This document shows, piece by piece, positions 12,240-22,990 of a DNA stretch of 64,000 nucleotides (position 1 is the first letter of the stretch; every line of letters starts with the position of its first letter). Under the pieces are notes generated by a model, which saw only the letters and a program-made list of their open reading frames with translations, was not told where the DNA came from and did not search any database. The translations under genes were made by a program, and so were the position numbers. The DNA is from Enchytraeus crypticus (taxonomy: Eukaryota > Annelida > Clitellata > Enchytraeida > Enchytraeidae), in the NCBI GenBank assembly GCA_905160935.1, contig CAJHZI010000448.1, positions 651,501-715,500 of the forward strand, read 5' to 3'.

Positions 12240-12616
12240 CTAGCGGCGTCGTCCGGCAAGCTTAAGCCCGTCCAGTAGCCTCTGCATCTGCTGTGGCGAG
12301 ACGTTGACCAAGAGCCGCCTACGTCCTGGCCTCTGATCCAACTCTCGACTGCCTTGCGTCTGGATACTCAATTCTCCTTCAATCCACTTGTGATGAATCT
12401 CGTCGCTGGATGATCCGGAGGACGTCTTGGATTGATCTGAGTGTCCCCCTGAGTCCGAGAACGAGTTGGAGGTGCCAGAGTCGTCGAGGTCGAGTTTTCC
12501 AGAATGTAAATCGACGGATATTGTACCGGGAGGTCTGACGGCTCCAGGCCTCCGACCATTCTTGATGGAATGCAGTGAGCTGAGCAGATAGTCGACGTTG
12601 TCTAAACCTAAGTATC
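12240..12616 (-). CDS. Candidate amidated neuropeptide precursor, exon 2 (C-terminal coding exon)
   Basis: There is no ATG, yet 124 codons are open to TAG at 12242-12240, with much higher GC than the flanks. An acceptor (tgctgcgcag) ends at 12617, and an in-frame TGA lies just upstream of it. Exon 2 begins with two bases that complete a Gly codon with the single leftover base of exon 1 at 22991. The joined protein then reads Lys-Arg, a 22-residue stretch beginning ATGYLGLDN and ending SLHSIKN, then Gly-Arg-Arg. That is the classic layout for dibasic cleavage and C-terminal amidation. After it come a Pro-rich stretch, a Ser/Asp/Gly-rich acidic stretch (DDSGTSNS, SDSGGHSD, several Ser-Gly pairs) and a basic end (RPGRRRLLVNVS ... 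AGRRR). No cysteines. The middle of the peptide (DNVDYLLSSL) faintly recalls the PDF family (NSELINSLL), too weakly for assignment. Coding status is well supported; the joining and peptide role are inferred. Confidence 0.72.
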
Positions 12617-12654
12617 CTGCGCAGCATCAATAAGTCGTAATAAAGTTACCTCGC

Positions 12655-12972
12655 ACTGTAGTGAAATGATCAACTATGTTGATATTTATCACTTTTAATA
12701 CTACATGTTAAGATCGTTAGGCAATTTATTCCATTTTCCGTGTAAGGCTGGAGCCAATGGCGATGTCGGTAAGATGCTCGACCGCGGAACAGTATGTGCG
12801 GGGTTCAAATCCTGGGCTTTGCCCGTAACTGACATCGCTTTCAAGTGAGAAAACTGACGCTAACATTAGCTTTACTTTTTTGTAACTAGACCAGCGAATG
12901 TCCGAGATTTTACTCCCAGAGCAGCTCGGCTGGGATTCGAACCCATGACGGTTCAATTCCTCTCAGGATCTG
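12655..12972 (-). repeat. SINE-B, minus strand, split by SINE-A
   Basis: Read on the minus strand: gggttcgaatcccagc (B box), aaaatctcggacattc, then after the insert acggaaaatgg, attgcctaa and agtgataaatatcaacatag. The same order is continuous at 24465-24640. Its end lies about 40 bp from the exon-2 acceptor. Confidence 0.8.
12746..12881 (+). repeat. SINE-A inserted into SINE-B, with target duplication
   Basis: Complete head ggctggagccaatggcgatg, B box ggttcaaatcc, tail to ttacttttt. The 5-bp tgtaa flanks both sides (12741-12745 and 12881-12885). Confidence 0.88.
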
Positions 12973-12975
12973 TCA

Positions 12976-13496
12976 TTTAAAACTTCATGACGTTACCCTT
13001 GCGCTATTAAGACGTTCTTACTGTAAAAATTCTCTGTATATTTTATAGTCACATTCGTGACTCTAAAACATATACACCTGTGATGATGCAGTTTATGTTA
13101 AACTGACTAAAACAAATATTATTAGGAAAGGCACTAGCATTCTTAATTCATGCTGTTTGCATGCTTATCTCTGCATACATTTTGTAAATTACTTAATCAT
13201 AGTAGTAATAAATTAAACAAACAGGAAACAAAAATTGGCTACATAAAAGAGCTAGCCCGAGCTATGTGTGGCAATACTAGAAATAAAAGTAAAAAATAAG
13301 TTTAAGACAGCCTTTGCTTCGCCGCATATAATGTAATTGAGTTTTTTTCTAATAACGAACTCAATCTTTTAATTTTTTACATTCATTGGTTAACCGAAGC
13401 TGCAGACAATGATTCCAATAGAATCTTTTACAGACTCTATGAGACTGTAGGCCTATGCGTGGTTTAGCAAACAGACGATCCACTCTGAGGAACACT
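12976..13496. other. No feature seen
   Basis: Ordinary AT-rich sequence within the inferred intron. Confidence 0.5.
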
Positions 13497-13712
13497 AATA
13501 ACACACTGAGGCACACGGATTACACACTGAGGCACATGATTACACAATGAGGCACACTGATTACACACTGATTACACACTGATTACACACTGAGGCACAC
13601 TGATTACACACTGATTACACACTAAGGCACACCGATTACACACTGAGGCACACTGATTACACACTGATTTCACAATGAGGCACACTGATTACACACTGAT
13701 TACACACTGAGG
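13497..13712. repeat. Tandem repeat (acacactgattacacactgaggc)
   Basis: Two alternating submotifs, acacactgatt and acacactgaggc, in about 18 short units; a compound minisatellite. Confidence 0.9.
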
Positions 13713-13969
13713 CAGACAAATGTAATGGTAGATTCGTTATATACATGCACTTGTATAATTTTATTGCCTCTAAAGAGAAGCTTACATTTATAATCCATAT
13801 GATCGTAATTGTGCGTCCTATAACAAAGACAGGAGTTCTTAGAAGCTACCTATAGCTAGATTCTAAGAATTTTTGAAAGAATTATAGCTAGGTTCCAGAG
13901 TTATTGCAATTTAGATATTTCTCGATTGATTGCTTTTCTCTGCAAATCCTTATATAACATACTTCCGCT

Positions 13970-14045
13970 TGAATGGCGGAGTGGACAGCACACTTGAGTG
14001 AGAAGCATGAAGCCATCGGTTCGAATCTCTGTCGGAACTTGTCGA
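13970..14045 (+). repeat. tRNA-like sequence, probable SINE head
   Basis: cgcttgaatggcggagtgg resembles an A-box half and ggttcgaatct a B box, at normal tRNA spacing. A paired 7-bp acceptor stem is not evident and the sequence runs on into unpaired sequence, so it is more likely a SINE fragment than a functional tRNA-Leu/Ser gene. Confidence 0.5.
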
Positions 14046-14439
14046 GATTCAGGAAGTATACCTGTGGTACTAAACTTACGTTAAGATCAGCTTAATATTA
14101 TTATTATAGTCTGTTATATAGATTATATTCTTGCAACTCTTCGACATGATTTTAATTTTACTGTAGTTATCAGCTTGCATCGTATCTACTAAGGATTTGA
14201 TATAACAGCCTATCTCGCTCTCATCGGGTTAGTTTTCACGCCATTCTAACGCTCAATTAAATTAGAGTTCAATTAGATTCCTAGATAAATTAGAGTGGGA
14301 TTCGAATAGATTCCATTAGTTTTAGAACATTTTGTAAAAAATTTCGGAGCCTAGGCAGGCGCTCACCAACGGAATGTACGTTCTGTAGTACGGTTGGATC
14401 TTAGTGCCTTTTACGCTTTTCAGAAATTATCGCTTTTAC

Positions 14440-14495
14440 TACACGTGCAGTCCGCGGTTAGTCTATTATTTATCAAACCTGACACCACACGAGTA
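14440..14495 (-). repeat. Repeat C head fragment
   Basis: Minus strand: gtgtggtgtcaggtttgat, aataatagac, ctgcacgtgtag, matching the C head. Confidence 0.5.
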
Positions 14496-15258
14496 ATTAC
14501 TGATTAGTACTAATTACAATACTACACAATACTATACATTTCTACATATTATACCGTATACATATTGTTATTCTTATTAGCTGCTACTGATTGCATTACA
14601 TCCCAGCGGCTCTATTGTGGCAACCCTCTTCATGCTTATTTGTTTATTTGCTGGTTAAGTATGTTTGTATCAACTATTATTGTGACAAAATAAACAAATA
14701 ATAAAATTGTAAACGTAAAAACAATATTAAAATATATACTATATATAATATACTATATTTATATTCATATTTTCTCTATAATTCTGGCCATTCCCTTCAA
14801 TGCTCGCTTCAAATACAAATCACCAAACTGCTAGTATTTTTCAACTGCTAATATATCTATTAAAGAAATAGAGTATGGGAAATTTGTTCAATACTTCTGA
14901 TCAGAAAAATTACTTCATCTTTTCACGGGTCAGAATGTGCAATGTGCAACGGAGTTGAATAAACTGATAATACTAATCATTCAGTAAAGTATCTTATACA
15001 ACGCCTCGCTATGTTACACAGTAACGCTAAATAAATTCATTTATGTAGAATCAAGTATCCACGTGAAAAACGCTACAACCAATATAGCAGCTAAACTTCT
15101 ACAAGTCGGATTGCCAGCAATCAATTGGTGTAAAATACAGAAGCCATCTCCACATGATTTAAAAAATTTCTTCTAGCAAATTTGCAATACTTTGGTTGAG
15201 CACGTTTTGATTTTTGTAAGTTGAACCTGTGCTCTGGAGACCTAGATGATTTTTCATT
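14496..15258. other. No feature seen
   Basis: AT-rich intronic sequence; no frame of note. Confidence 0.5.
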
Positions 15259-15378
15259 CACGCTGTCAACACTCGGTCTTCCAAGGTGGTCACCCATCTA
15301 TGTACTAACAGGGTTCGACGAAGCTTAAGGTCTTTTATTGAAGTGCGCACTCATTGAGCTAAATCCCGCTTCATTAAA
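15259..15378 (-). repeat. Chimeric tRNA/5S-rRNA-derived SINE
   Basis: On the minus strand a tRNA-like head (gcgggatttagctcaatgag) is followed by a segment aligning with the 3' half of 5S rRNA: aagctt, gttagtacatagatggg, tgaccaccttggaag, accgagtgttg. A second copy on the plus strand is at 39125-39265. The 5S match covers the region of 5S GTTAGTACTTGGATGGG. Confidence 0.75.
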
Positions 15379-15425
15379 GCCTTCAGTGAGAGGAAAGAAC
15401 TATTAACAAATATATATATCCTGTT

Positions 15426-15428
<3 letters not shown>

Positions 15429-15469
<41 letters not shown>

Positions 15470-15545
15470 TATATATATATAATATATATATGCAATATAA
15501 TTTATATATATATATATATATATAAATTATATATATATATATAGG
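15429..15545. repeat. (TA)n microsatellite
   Basis: Alternating ta with short interruptions. Confidence 0.95.
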
Positions 15546-15549
15546 TAAT

Positions 15550-15665
15550 AAAAAGAAGAGCTGGATTGCTCATATTCTGATAGGAGATAATTTACTAAAA
15601 GAGGTAATTGAGGGACGAATGGAACGAAAGAAAATTAGAGGAAAACCGAGACTTTGGCTGTTGAT
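15550..15665 (+). mobile_element. LINE fragment (endonuclease-RT, C-terminal)
   Basis: The frame reads KKSWIAHILIGDNLLKEVIE and then GRMERKKIRGKPR, the conserved 'WIGHIL.GD.LL...EGRMEGKR.RGRPR' end of a common invertebrate LINE protein. An (AG)n tract at 15789-15868 follows. Confidence 0.75.
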
Positions 15666-15894
15666 TTATTTGTTAACCTATGTTGTGAAGAGAAAAATCA
15701 AACTATATAAATTAGGGGAGGCGTTATATAGGGCCTACCTAGTACCTGCCAATCGTCTGTACGCTGATAAAAAGAGAAGTCACGACTTAGAGAGAGACAG
15801 AGAGAGAGAGAAAGAGAGAGTGAGAGAAAGATAGTGAGAGAGAGAGAGATAGAGAGGGGGAGAGAAAGATATGCTGAAGGACAATAAGGATAAT

Positions 15895-16655
15895 TTTAGT
15901 ATGCATAGTATGGTAGGGTGAGGCGAGACTGGACTTCAGAAGATAATGGATAGTCTGAATGCTAAGGCATAGAAATATGGAAGGAAGATTAACATCAGAA
16001 AGACAAAAGTGATGAGAGTGTCTCAGAATAGAGGTGAAGTCAATATTATAATAAATGTTACGAAATTGAAACAGGTAAGGAGTTTCAAATATTTAGGTCA
16101 TACTATAACAGATGATGGAAAATGTGAGACTGAAAATTGCAATATTATTGCACAACGCAAAAGAGGCCTTCGATAACGGGAAAGAGCTTTTAACAAAAAG
16201 TCTAAAGAAAGACACAAAGATAAAGATAATGAAAACCTTGATATGGACCACGTTATTATATCGATGCGAAACATTGACCATAAGGAAGGAAGATATCAGG
16301 AAGCTAGAGGAATTGAAAATGTGAATATGGAGAAAAAATGGAAAGGATTAGATGGATTCAAAAGGTTAAAACTGAGGAAGTTCTGGAGAGAGTTGGCACA
16401 GATGTAGACAGTTGACAATTGCAGTAAGAAATTGGAAGAAGAGTTGGATAAGACACTTTGTATGGAGGGAAATCTCTACTAAAGGAAGTCATAGGAGGCA
16501 GAATGGAAGGAAATAGATACAGAAGCATGTTAGATTAGGAATATAAGATGATTTAAAGATCCACACATATGTGGAAATGAAGAGGAAAGCGGAAGACAGA
16601 GAAAAGTGTAGGTGTTATATACCATGGACCTTTCAGTGCAGTGGGCAGTGCACTA

Positions 16656-16656
<1 letters not shown>
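15895..16656 (+). mobile_element. LINE 3' region, pseudogene
   Basis: Frames read INIRKTKVMRVSQN, RSFKYLGHTITDDGKCETE, KAEAF-like KEAFDNGKELLTK, LIWTTLLYRCETLT and RKEDIRKLEELKM. These are consecutive pieces of the C-terminal part of an endonuclease-reverse transcriptase, with one evident frame change near 16125. The 3' end ggacct...ggcagtgcactaaga runs directly into (TA)n. The same family is at 21.8, 33.5, 40.4 and 59.1 kb. The clade is not resolved from motifs alone. Confidence 0.85.

Positions 16657-16711
<55 letters not shown>
16657..16711. repeat. (TA)n microsatellite at LINE 3' end
   Basis: It begins at the conserved LINE end; the 40.9-kb copy has the same junction. Confidence 0.95.
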
Positions 16712-16713
<2 letters not shown>

Positions 16714-17022
16714 CAGTGCAGTTTATTCAGACGGATAAATTTATTCTGATATATTTGGATTTATCCAAGTGCTCCGATATAAATTTATTAAAGTATTCAG
16801 CTTATTACAGCATGCCTCATTCCCATATAACCTCAGTGGGCCACTGCCCAGGGGGGGTGCTTCACAGGAACTACTTGATATGATACACAGAATATTACTA
16901 AAGGGAAATCTTTCGCTTCAGTAATATTTCACTTAGTAAAATCTTTCACTCAATTTACAAATTGTCTAATACTTTCTTTTTCGGAATACTATTTCAAGGC
17001 CAATCTGAAAGAAAGTTATATA

Positions 17023-17169
17023 AATATATATATATATATATATATGTTTATTTATTTACTTATTTATTTATGTGTACGTGTATATATACATGTACATACG
17101 TGTATATATTAATATAATATTATGTATACTTGTATAGGCCAACATTGCTATACAGCTAAAAATATATAC

Positions 17170-17208
<39 letters not shown>

Positions 17209-17300
17209 ATTTATATATATATACATGTATGAATATAATAAAATATATATATATATGTATATACATACAATGTTTATATACGTATACATGTATATAGGCC
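17023..17300. repeat. TA-rich microsatellite cluster
   Basis: Several (ta)n blocks with tatgtat and tacatg interruptions. Frames across it are artefacts. Confidence 0.85.
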
Positions 17301-18359
17301 TACATGTGTGTGTTGCCATTGGCAAATAAGCTACGCAAATCGTACATTGCGCGACTCGTGATAGGTGATAACTTGCAATTGATGAAGAAGGCAATGGGAA
17401 GTCAACTAGAAGCAGTATGTATTCCAAGATAAAAGCTACAGGTTCTCAATATGGCATAGCCATTGTGAACATTTATTGATTTTATAATCAGATTTATCAA
17501 TGGAGACCTATTTCAGGAGCGTTAAGGCAGATTGTAAATATAAATATCAGGCTTGGACCAGTCGTTTGGTAGAATAGTGGAGAGCTACGAGTAAAATATC
17601 CTAAACAATTGAATCACTTATTTTGTACTAATGATTTATTATAATAAGCAAGAGGCATTTCTATATAATATTATGTATCACTTGCTAAAGATAAGGGCAC
17701 TACATAAAGGGTCTTAGAACTGCCTATACAAGATCTCTTTTAGAATGTCAGTTAGAATGAATGATTTCGGAGGAGAAACAAATGATTAGATTCGAATTAG
17801 AGAGACGCTCGGAATTGTTTTAAAAAGCAGCAGACTGAAAACAAAATAAAACGTCCACGACTGCCGGAAGCTAAGTAGCGATGTCGAGTGCAGATGCATC
17901 CAGTTCATCAACTGTACACATTTGTACGTGTACTGTTGACTATGCTAGACTAAATTCAATTCACTGAATTCTTCCTGCAGCTATCATATATACTGTCGAC
18001 AGTCCATAGTATATTTTGTATAAAATCGACATCGCAATCTGCATTAGCTTTTAAAAAAGATTAAATAAAGATTTCATGGAAGGTCAAAAGCTTAAAGCAA
18101 TTTACACGTAAGCTTTGATGTCAAGCTGTTATAATGCTCGATGAAGCCTGACTCAATTTCAGCAGTAGAGGGCCTATACCAATAAACTGTGAAATGTTGA
18201 CTTAAGAAAAGTTATGACGTGTTTTTAGCACTAACATGTAGCATAATAATAGCGAGAACTAGCAAGTTGAACATGGCTATCAGTAAATGACGCTTAATTG
18301 TAGTGACATTTTTGAATTATTGAGCATTATACAGATGCTAAACTTTAAGGTGTCGTGCT
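17301..18359. other. No gene assigned
   Basis: 17310-17450 is less AT-rich and open for about 45 codons on the minus strand, but no splice sites or family can be recognised. The rest is plain intronic sequence. Confidence 0.4.
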
Positions 18360-18615
18360 CGGGTCATTTAAAATAGTCCAATCGCTAACTGCACGTGCCG
18401 TAAGACGCATCGAAGCAAAAACTGAGGAAGGCTACGGAAAACCACCTCATATTTTTCTCTAGATATAGTCTACATTAGTTCTTGATAAAGCCTAACCTTT
18501 TATTACGTTATTAGCTTGTTGATCTATCGATTGCTATATATGGAGCAGGAAAACAGTTTCCGAGAAATATATACCATGGACCTTCCATTGAACAGTTCAC
18601 GAAGAAAGGTTAGAG
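18360..18615 (+). repeat. Repeat C, decayed copy
   Basis: Shared blocks in order: atagtccaatcgctaactgcacgtgccgtaag (in part), aactgaggaagg, aaaaccacctca, ttgttgatc and a tail tataccatggacc. Confidence 0.65.
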
Positions 18616-19037
18616 GGTTACGGAAAAGTTTAATATCAGTTCAACTTCGTGTAACAAATAACTTTCTGATTTTTCTCTAAATAACATCAGTGCGGGCGAG
18701 CCTAGCATACCTACTGATTCGCAGTGGAAAACCGAATTGATCATGTCATGTCAGTGAATGTGCTTTATTTAATAATCGCTTTCGAGAGATGAATATGACG
18801 TTACATCGTCTTAGCAATTTTTGTATATCAGCGTGTTTGAAAAATCATGTTTATTATTTATCAAATGGCAAAAGCAGCCAGAAGGGACGCTAAATGAGAG
18901 TTTGTATAAATGCATCGCTAACAATTTAACATTTAGTGCATGCATCGATCCATTCATTTCTGTATAAACGATTTATAATTGAACATGATGGTTAAAATGA
19001 GACATCATTAAAATATGGTTTCTGTGATTTTAATAAT

Positions 19038-19118
19038 TAGCAGGTAATAACCACAACGATGGAGACACTAAATTAGCAGGTAATAAACACAACGATGGAG
19101 ACACTAAATTAGCAGGTA
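19038..19118. repeat. 36-bp tandem repeat, ~2.3 copies
   Basis: Unit aattagcaggtaataa + accacaacgatggagacact. Confidence 0.85.
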
Positions 19119-19404
19119 ATAATCTGGACATTGAGAAGGAGAAGGCAATCTATACGATGCCTATTCAAATCGACACCAGAACAGTGAAACAATCGGTTAA
19201 CTATAAGCATTTTACGATGACTTGATGGATTTTAAAAGGCAACAAACAGTTCGATTAGATCGCACTTGTGGTGGAATAAAATTTCTCTTAAGTGCTCACA
19301 TGACCAAAGTGCAGTTGCTGTAAAGTATCGACTGCAGTATTTTACAACTGTCCTTTTTCGAAGTGGTGTGAGGATTGGATTCAACTGTGTATTGCTTAGT
19401 AGAA

Positions 19405-19455
19405 GCAATCATATCATACGAATGGCAAGTAAAGTGACCGTAGAGCCTTGTATTC
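19405..19455. repeat. ~50-bp direct repeat, copy 1
   Basis: caatcatatcatacgaatgg and gtaaagtgac.gtagagccttg recur almost unchanged at 20012-20058. Confidence 0.85.
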
Positions 19456-19482
19456 ATGCATATGCGAAAATATGTTTACATA

Positions 19483-19640
19483 CAAATGTTAGCGTTAGTA
19501 TTAGTCAGTATAAAAATGTTAGCATTAGTGCTAGTATGTACAGAAATGTTAGCATTAGTATTACTTTGTATACAAATGTTAACATTAGTGTTAGTTTGTA
19601 TACACATGTTAGCATTAGTGTTTGTTTACAAATGTTTGTG
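19483..19640. repeat. 30-bp tandem repeat, ~5 copies
   Basis: Unit aaatgttagcattagtatt + agtttgtatac. Two overlapping open frames here are a by-product of a unit divisible by three. Confidence 0.9.
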
Positions 19641-20011
19641 ATTAGAAGAACTAGTGTGTACTCTCTTTTGCCACAGCTGCTGTGACTCTATCTTGTTTGA
19701 CCAGAGCTTTCTCATGCAATTATAATTTTAGTATTTGCTTCAGATTGCAAATAAAATACATTTTTGCACAAATATGCCCTCAATTATTAACTTTCAGTCA
19801 ATCATTTCGATACAAATGCAACTAAGTTGAAAAACTCTTTCGCAACCACATGTATTCAGTAAAAATTCAGTCTGAGTGCATCTAGAACAGGTGACCTCTT
19901 ATTTGTAAGCAAGCTTGCAATAAACTCGACCATCAAACCGGTACACATAATTGATAAATAAACGGTAAAATATAACCGATATATGAATATATATGCTGAT
20001 TGCTCGGAAAG

Positions 20012-20058
20012 ACAATCATATCATACGAATGGCAAGTAAAGTGACAGTAGAGCCTTGC
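20012..20058. repeat. ~50-bp direct repeat, copy 2
   Basis: Second copy of the 19405 segment, 0.6 kb away in the same orientation. Confidence 0.85.
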
Positions 20059-20063
20059 TTTAT

Positions 20064-20154
20064 CTGCTAACCAAAGACAGAAATAAACTGATAACGTTTA
20101 TTTCTGTCTTTGGTCAGCAGATTGTGCTAATCCAAAGACAGAAATAAACGTTAT
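20064..20154. repeat. 25-bp-arm hairpin with a third copy of the arm
   Basis: Arm 20064-20088 (ctgctaaccaaagacag...) pairs with 20096-20120 across a 7-base loop, with one mismatch. A further copy, ccaaagacagaaataaac, lies at 20132-20149 in the first orientation. Confidence 0.9.
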
Positions 20155-20732
20155 TCGGTGCCACTATAATGCGAGCATTAGCAGCTCGTCCATATTGGAC
20201 GCCAGGAGAATCATCGATGATCTTTAGGAAATCTGAGTGCCACTTAGAGAAGGGTGTGCTCTATTTTTTACAGATCTCCTCCTACGACTAAATGGGCGCA
20301 GCAGAAAGCTGCATACTACTATAATTCTTCGCCGAGCATTGAAAAGTTGCACACATGAATATTCGCCTCTGGCGAACTTTGGACCGTTTGAACTTACGAG
20401 TATTTTCAGGAAATGGAAAGCTGATGACGGATATTAGTGGTGCGGCTGAGTTAGTACCATTTATGTCGATGGCGTCTGGAAAACATTTAATCTGAATTTC
20501 AAATGGTTCAGTTTTTGATCAGATAACGTTGTGGTTTCTAAATGAAAGGTCCCGGAATTGCAATGAACCCCTGTGTGTTCAAATCCCCAGCGAGCTGGTA
20601 AAGGAGTAAAATAACAAATATTCACAGGATTATATACAAAAAACTTCTTAACCTTTAAACATGGCGTATCAAACGTTTGATATATCATCAAGGATGATAA
20701 TTTCACCGTATTTATATTTAACCCGTCATTCT
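20155..20732. other. No gene assigned
   Basis: A 66-codon frame at 20237-20437 (+) crosses two splice-acceptor-like strings (tttttacag and ttttcag) but resembles nothing I know. Confidence 0.35.
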
Positions 20733-20957
20733 GCCTCAATATTGCACTATTATCTACATGTACACCTTGATATATCTTATAATATTGCACTATTATCTAC
20801 ATGTACACCTTGATATATCTTATAATATTGCACTATTATCTACATGTACACCTTGATATATCTTATAATATTGCACTATTATCTACATGTACACCTTGAT
20901 ATATCTTATAATATTTGCACTATTATCTACATGCACACCTTGATATATCTTATAATA
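20733..20957. repeat. 43-bp tandem repeat, ~5 copies
   Basis: Unit ccttgatatatcttataat + attgcactattatctacatgtaca; internal copies are nearly identical. Confidence 0.95.
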
Positions 20958-21806
20958 TTTTCCGAGCAATCAGCGGTTATTTCATCAGATCATTTATACG
21001 TACACGACTCTTTATAATCCATTACAATAATTGCCATTCTTTATAAACCAATAGCATATTATTTATTTAGTTCATTCTGATAACAAACAAAGTGAGGCAC
21101 TGTATTAGGCCTACTTATTTGCAAAATGAAATTCTTAATATGCTATAGCCATGGAGACAACGTTCGAAGCCTTTAATTTTAGAATTCAACATAAATCAGT
21201 CTCCAGGCCTTAAAGAGAGATCATTAATTGAAAGTAAAGAAAAATAATTTTTTTGATGCTTAAGTAGAATTATGCTACTTTGGGCTCAATTCTTAATGAA
21301 AATCGAAAATTCTTTGATAATTATTAGACGAAGTAAAATTATTATACGTTATACCTAGTTTATTACCAATCTACTTAGCATAACGACATAGCATAACAGT
21401 ACTGGGCCATAATGCAATTATATGCTTGTTTTAGATACATTAAAATACTTAACAAGAATACAGAGATGAGTAAAATATAAAATAGCATTATACAAATACA
21501 TGCCAAACATTAACAACCAAGTAGTCAACTAGCTGTTTAAATGATATTTTTAATGTTAAATGGTTAATTTCTAATGTCAGTATATATCTGTACAGTGTAC
21601 ACCAGTTAAATATCCAACTATAGCAAATATCCACTCAGAGATCAATAGTGTACAAACTGCTTATACTTGGCTTAAAAATTTCTAAATTGATTTACAGATT
21701 AAGCCTCAACAAATTCATCCGGGAACCCACCCCAAGTGTTCATAATTTTCTGATTAAAAAAGTTAAAGTGTGTCTAATCTACTTATATAATTAATATGTT
21801 AAATGC
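20958..21806. other. No feature seen
   Basis: AT-rich intronic sequence. Confidence 0.5.
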
Positions 21807-22140
21807 ATGTCTCTCTTAGTGCACGGCCTACTGGCAGGTCCATAGAAGATAATATCTCTACTCTTTCTTGTTTTCCGTTTTTATCTCCATGTCCACATAC
21901 CATTAAAAGGCCGTTAGAAGACCACATACCGTTAGACCATTTAAATGATCTAACATTCCTAATCTCGGCCTGTCTCTGTTTCTTTTTTCTTTCATTCTGC
22001 CTTTAATAGCCTCCTTTAGTAAACAGTCTCCCCTTTGAATATTCCCTATCCAATTCTTCTTGCTATTTCTTTTGGCAATTAATTCATGCTTATCTATAAT
22101 AAGTTCTACAGTTAATACATACAGAGAATTTATCAAATCT
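21807..22140 (-). mobile_element. LINE 3' end (same family as 15.9 kb)
   Basis: On the minus strand the C-terminal region reads NWIGNIQRGDCLLKEAIKG, then MKEKRNRDRPRLGML. It ends with ggacctgccagtaggc...gtgcactaagagag. 5'-truncated. Confidence 0.85.
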
Positions 22141-22477
22141 AACATAAATTAATCACAGAATATATAATAAGATTTGAGAGAAGCCAATAAAACCAAAATA
22201 AAGATATGATAATATATTAATACAAATATTTTATCGTGAACAAAAATTGTAATAACGAAAGTATTAAAAATATAACAGTAATAATGAATATAAAAAGTAG
22301 CAATAATGAAAATTTAAAAGTGTAATAAAAATTATGCTAACCGCTACGCTGATAATAAGAAAATCAAATCAAGCGGAATTAAATCATTGCTAAGTTATGT
22401 AAAGCCTTTTGCCAAAGAAAAGAGGTGTCTCGCTTATCGCCGGTTCGCTCTGCAATTAGCCTTCCTATGCTATTATT

Positions 22478-22530
22478 ATTACTATTATTATTATTATTAT
22501 TATTTTTACTATTACTACTACTACTACTAT
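22478..22530. repeat. (TAT)n/(TAC)n microsatellite
   Basis: Trinucleotide run giving a spurious poly-Tyr frame. Confidence 0.9.
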
Positions 22531-22696
22531 CAGATTTTCATAATAATAATGAAAGATCCTGATGGAGATGATTTGCAAATTTTATTGGAAACTTCAAATA
22601 TCACAAACTAATTAACGAATTTTGCTCAATCCAAAATATCTTCAATATATTTTAAGTACTATATTTTTGCTAGTTATTACTTAGAAGTCTAGTCGA

Positions 22697-22957
22697 ACTT
22701 GGCTCAGTCGAGATTGAGGCGGTATGGGCATATTGCGAGAAAGACAGATGAGAAAGTAGCAAAGAGAGTTTGAAGGGAAGAGCTGGATGTTACGCTAGAG
22801 AGAGATTGACTACAACTGACGTGGAATGCGGTGATTAATACGGACATGAAAACTAGGATATTGACTGATGATATAGTGTGGGACAGAGAGTATTGGAGAA
22901 GATCTATTCGTATCCCCACCCTAATTAAACTGGGATTTAAGAGATGATGATGATTAT
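22697..22957 (+). mobile_element. RTE-type LINE 3' end with GAT tail
   Basis: ggctcagtcgagattgaggc, gtatgggcatattgcgaga and ggaatgcggtgattaa match the 3' part of the 6.5-7.3 kb copy. It ends ...aactgggatttaagagatgatgatg. It is antisense to the neuropeptide candidate and lies about 35 bp inside its intron. Confidence 0.85.
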
Positions 22958-22990
22958 TATTAATATATTGAGAAGGCTAACGCCACCAAC

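Larger units (their letters stand above)
12617..22990 (-). other. Inferred 10.4-kb intron of the neuropeptide candidate
   Basis: Donor AACAG|GTTGGT at 22990 and acceptor TGCTGCGCAG at 12617 are in matching phase (phase 1). The donor departs from the GTAAGT consensus but keeps the GT and the upstream AG. All features between these points are repeats or unassigned sequence, as expected of an intron. It is not proven: a further small exon could lie within. Confidence 0.5.

Noticed and set aside
12240-12616. beta-TrCP-type degron DSGGHS in exon 2
   Set aside because: If the exons join as inferred the protein is secreted, so a cytosolic ubiquitin-ligase motif would be coincidental.
13497-13712. 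A CRISPR-like array
   Set aside because: Units are short, contiguous and without unique spacers, and the DNA is eukaryotic.
13970-14045. A functional tRNA-Leu/Ser gene
   Set aside because: A- and B-box-like strings are present but no convincing acceptor and anticodon stems.
15259-15378. A functional 5S rRNA gene
   Set aside because: Only the 3' half matches, with several changes, and it is joined to a tRNA-like head as in the 39.1-kb copy, so a SINE explains it.
19456-19685. Overlapping frames of 61 and 139 codons
   Set aside because: Most of their length is the 30-bp tandem repeat, which leaves several frames open.
22977-22990. Direct termination of the secreted exon as ...ATG-WWR
   Set aside because: A donor site lies six codons earlier and its phase matches the acceptor at 12617; the short tail is better read as intron. 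Not fully excluded.
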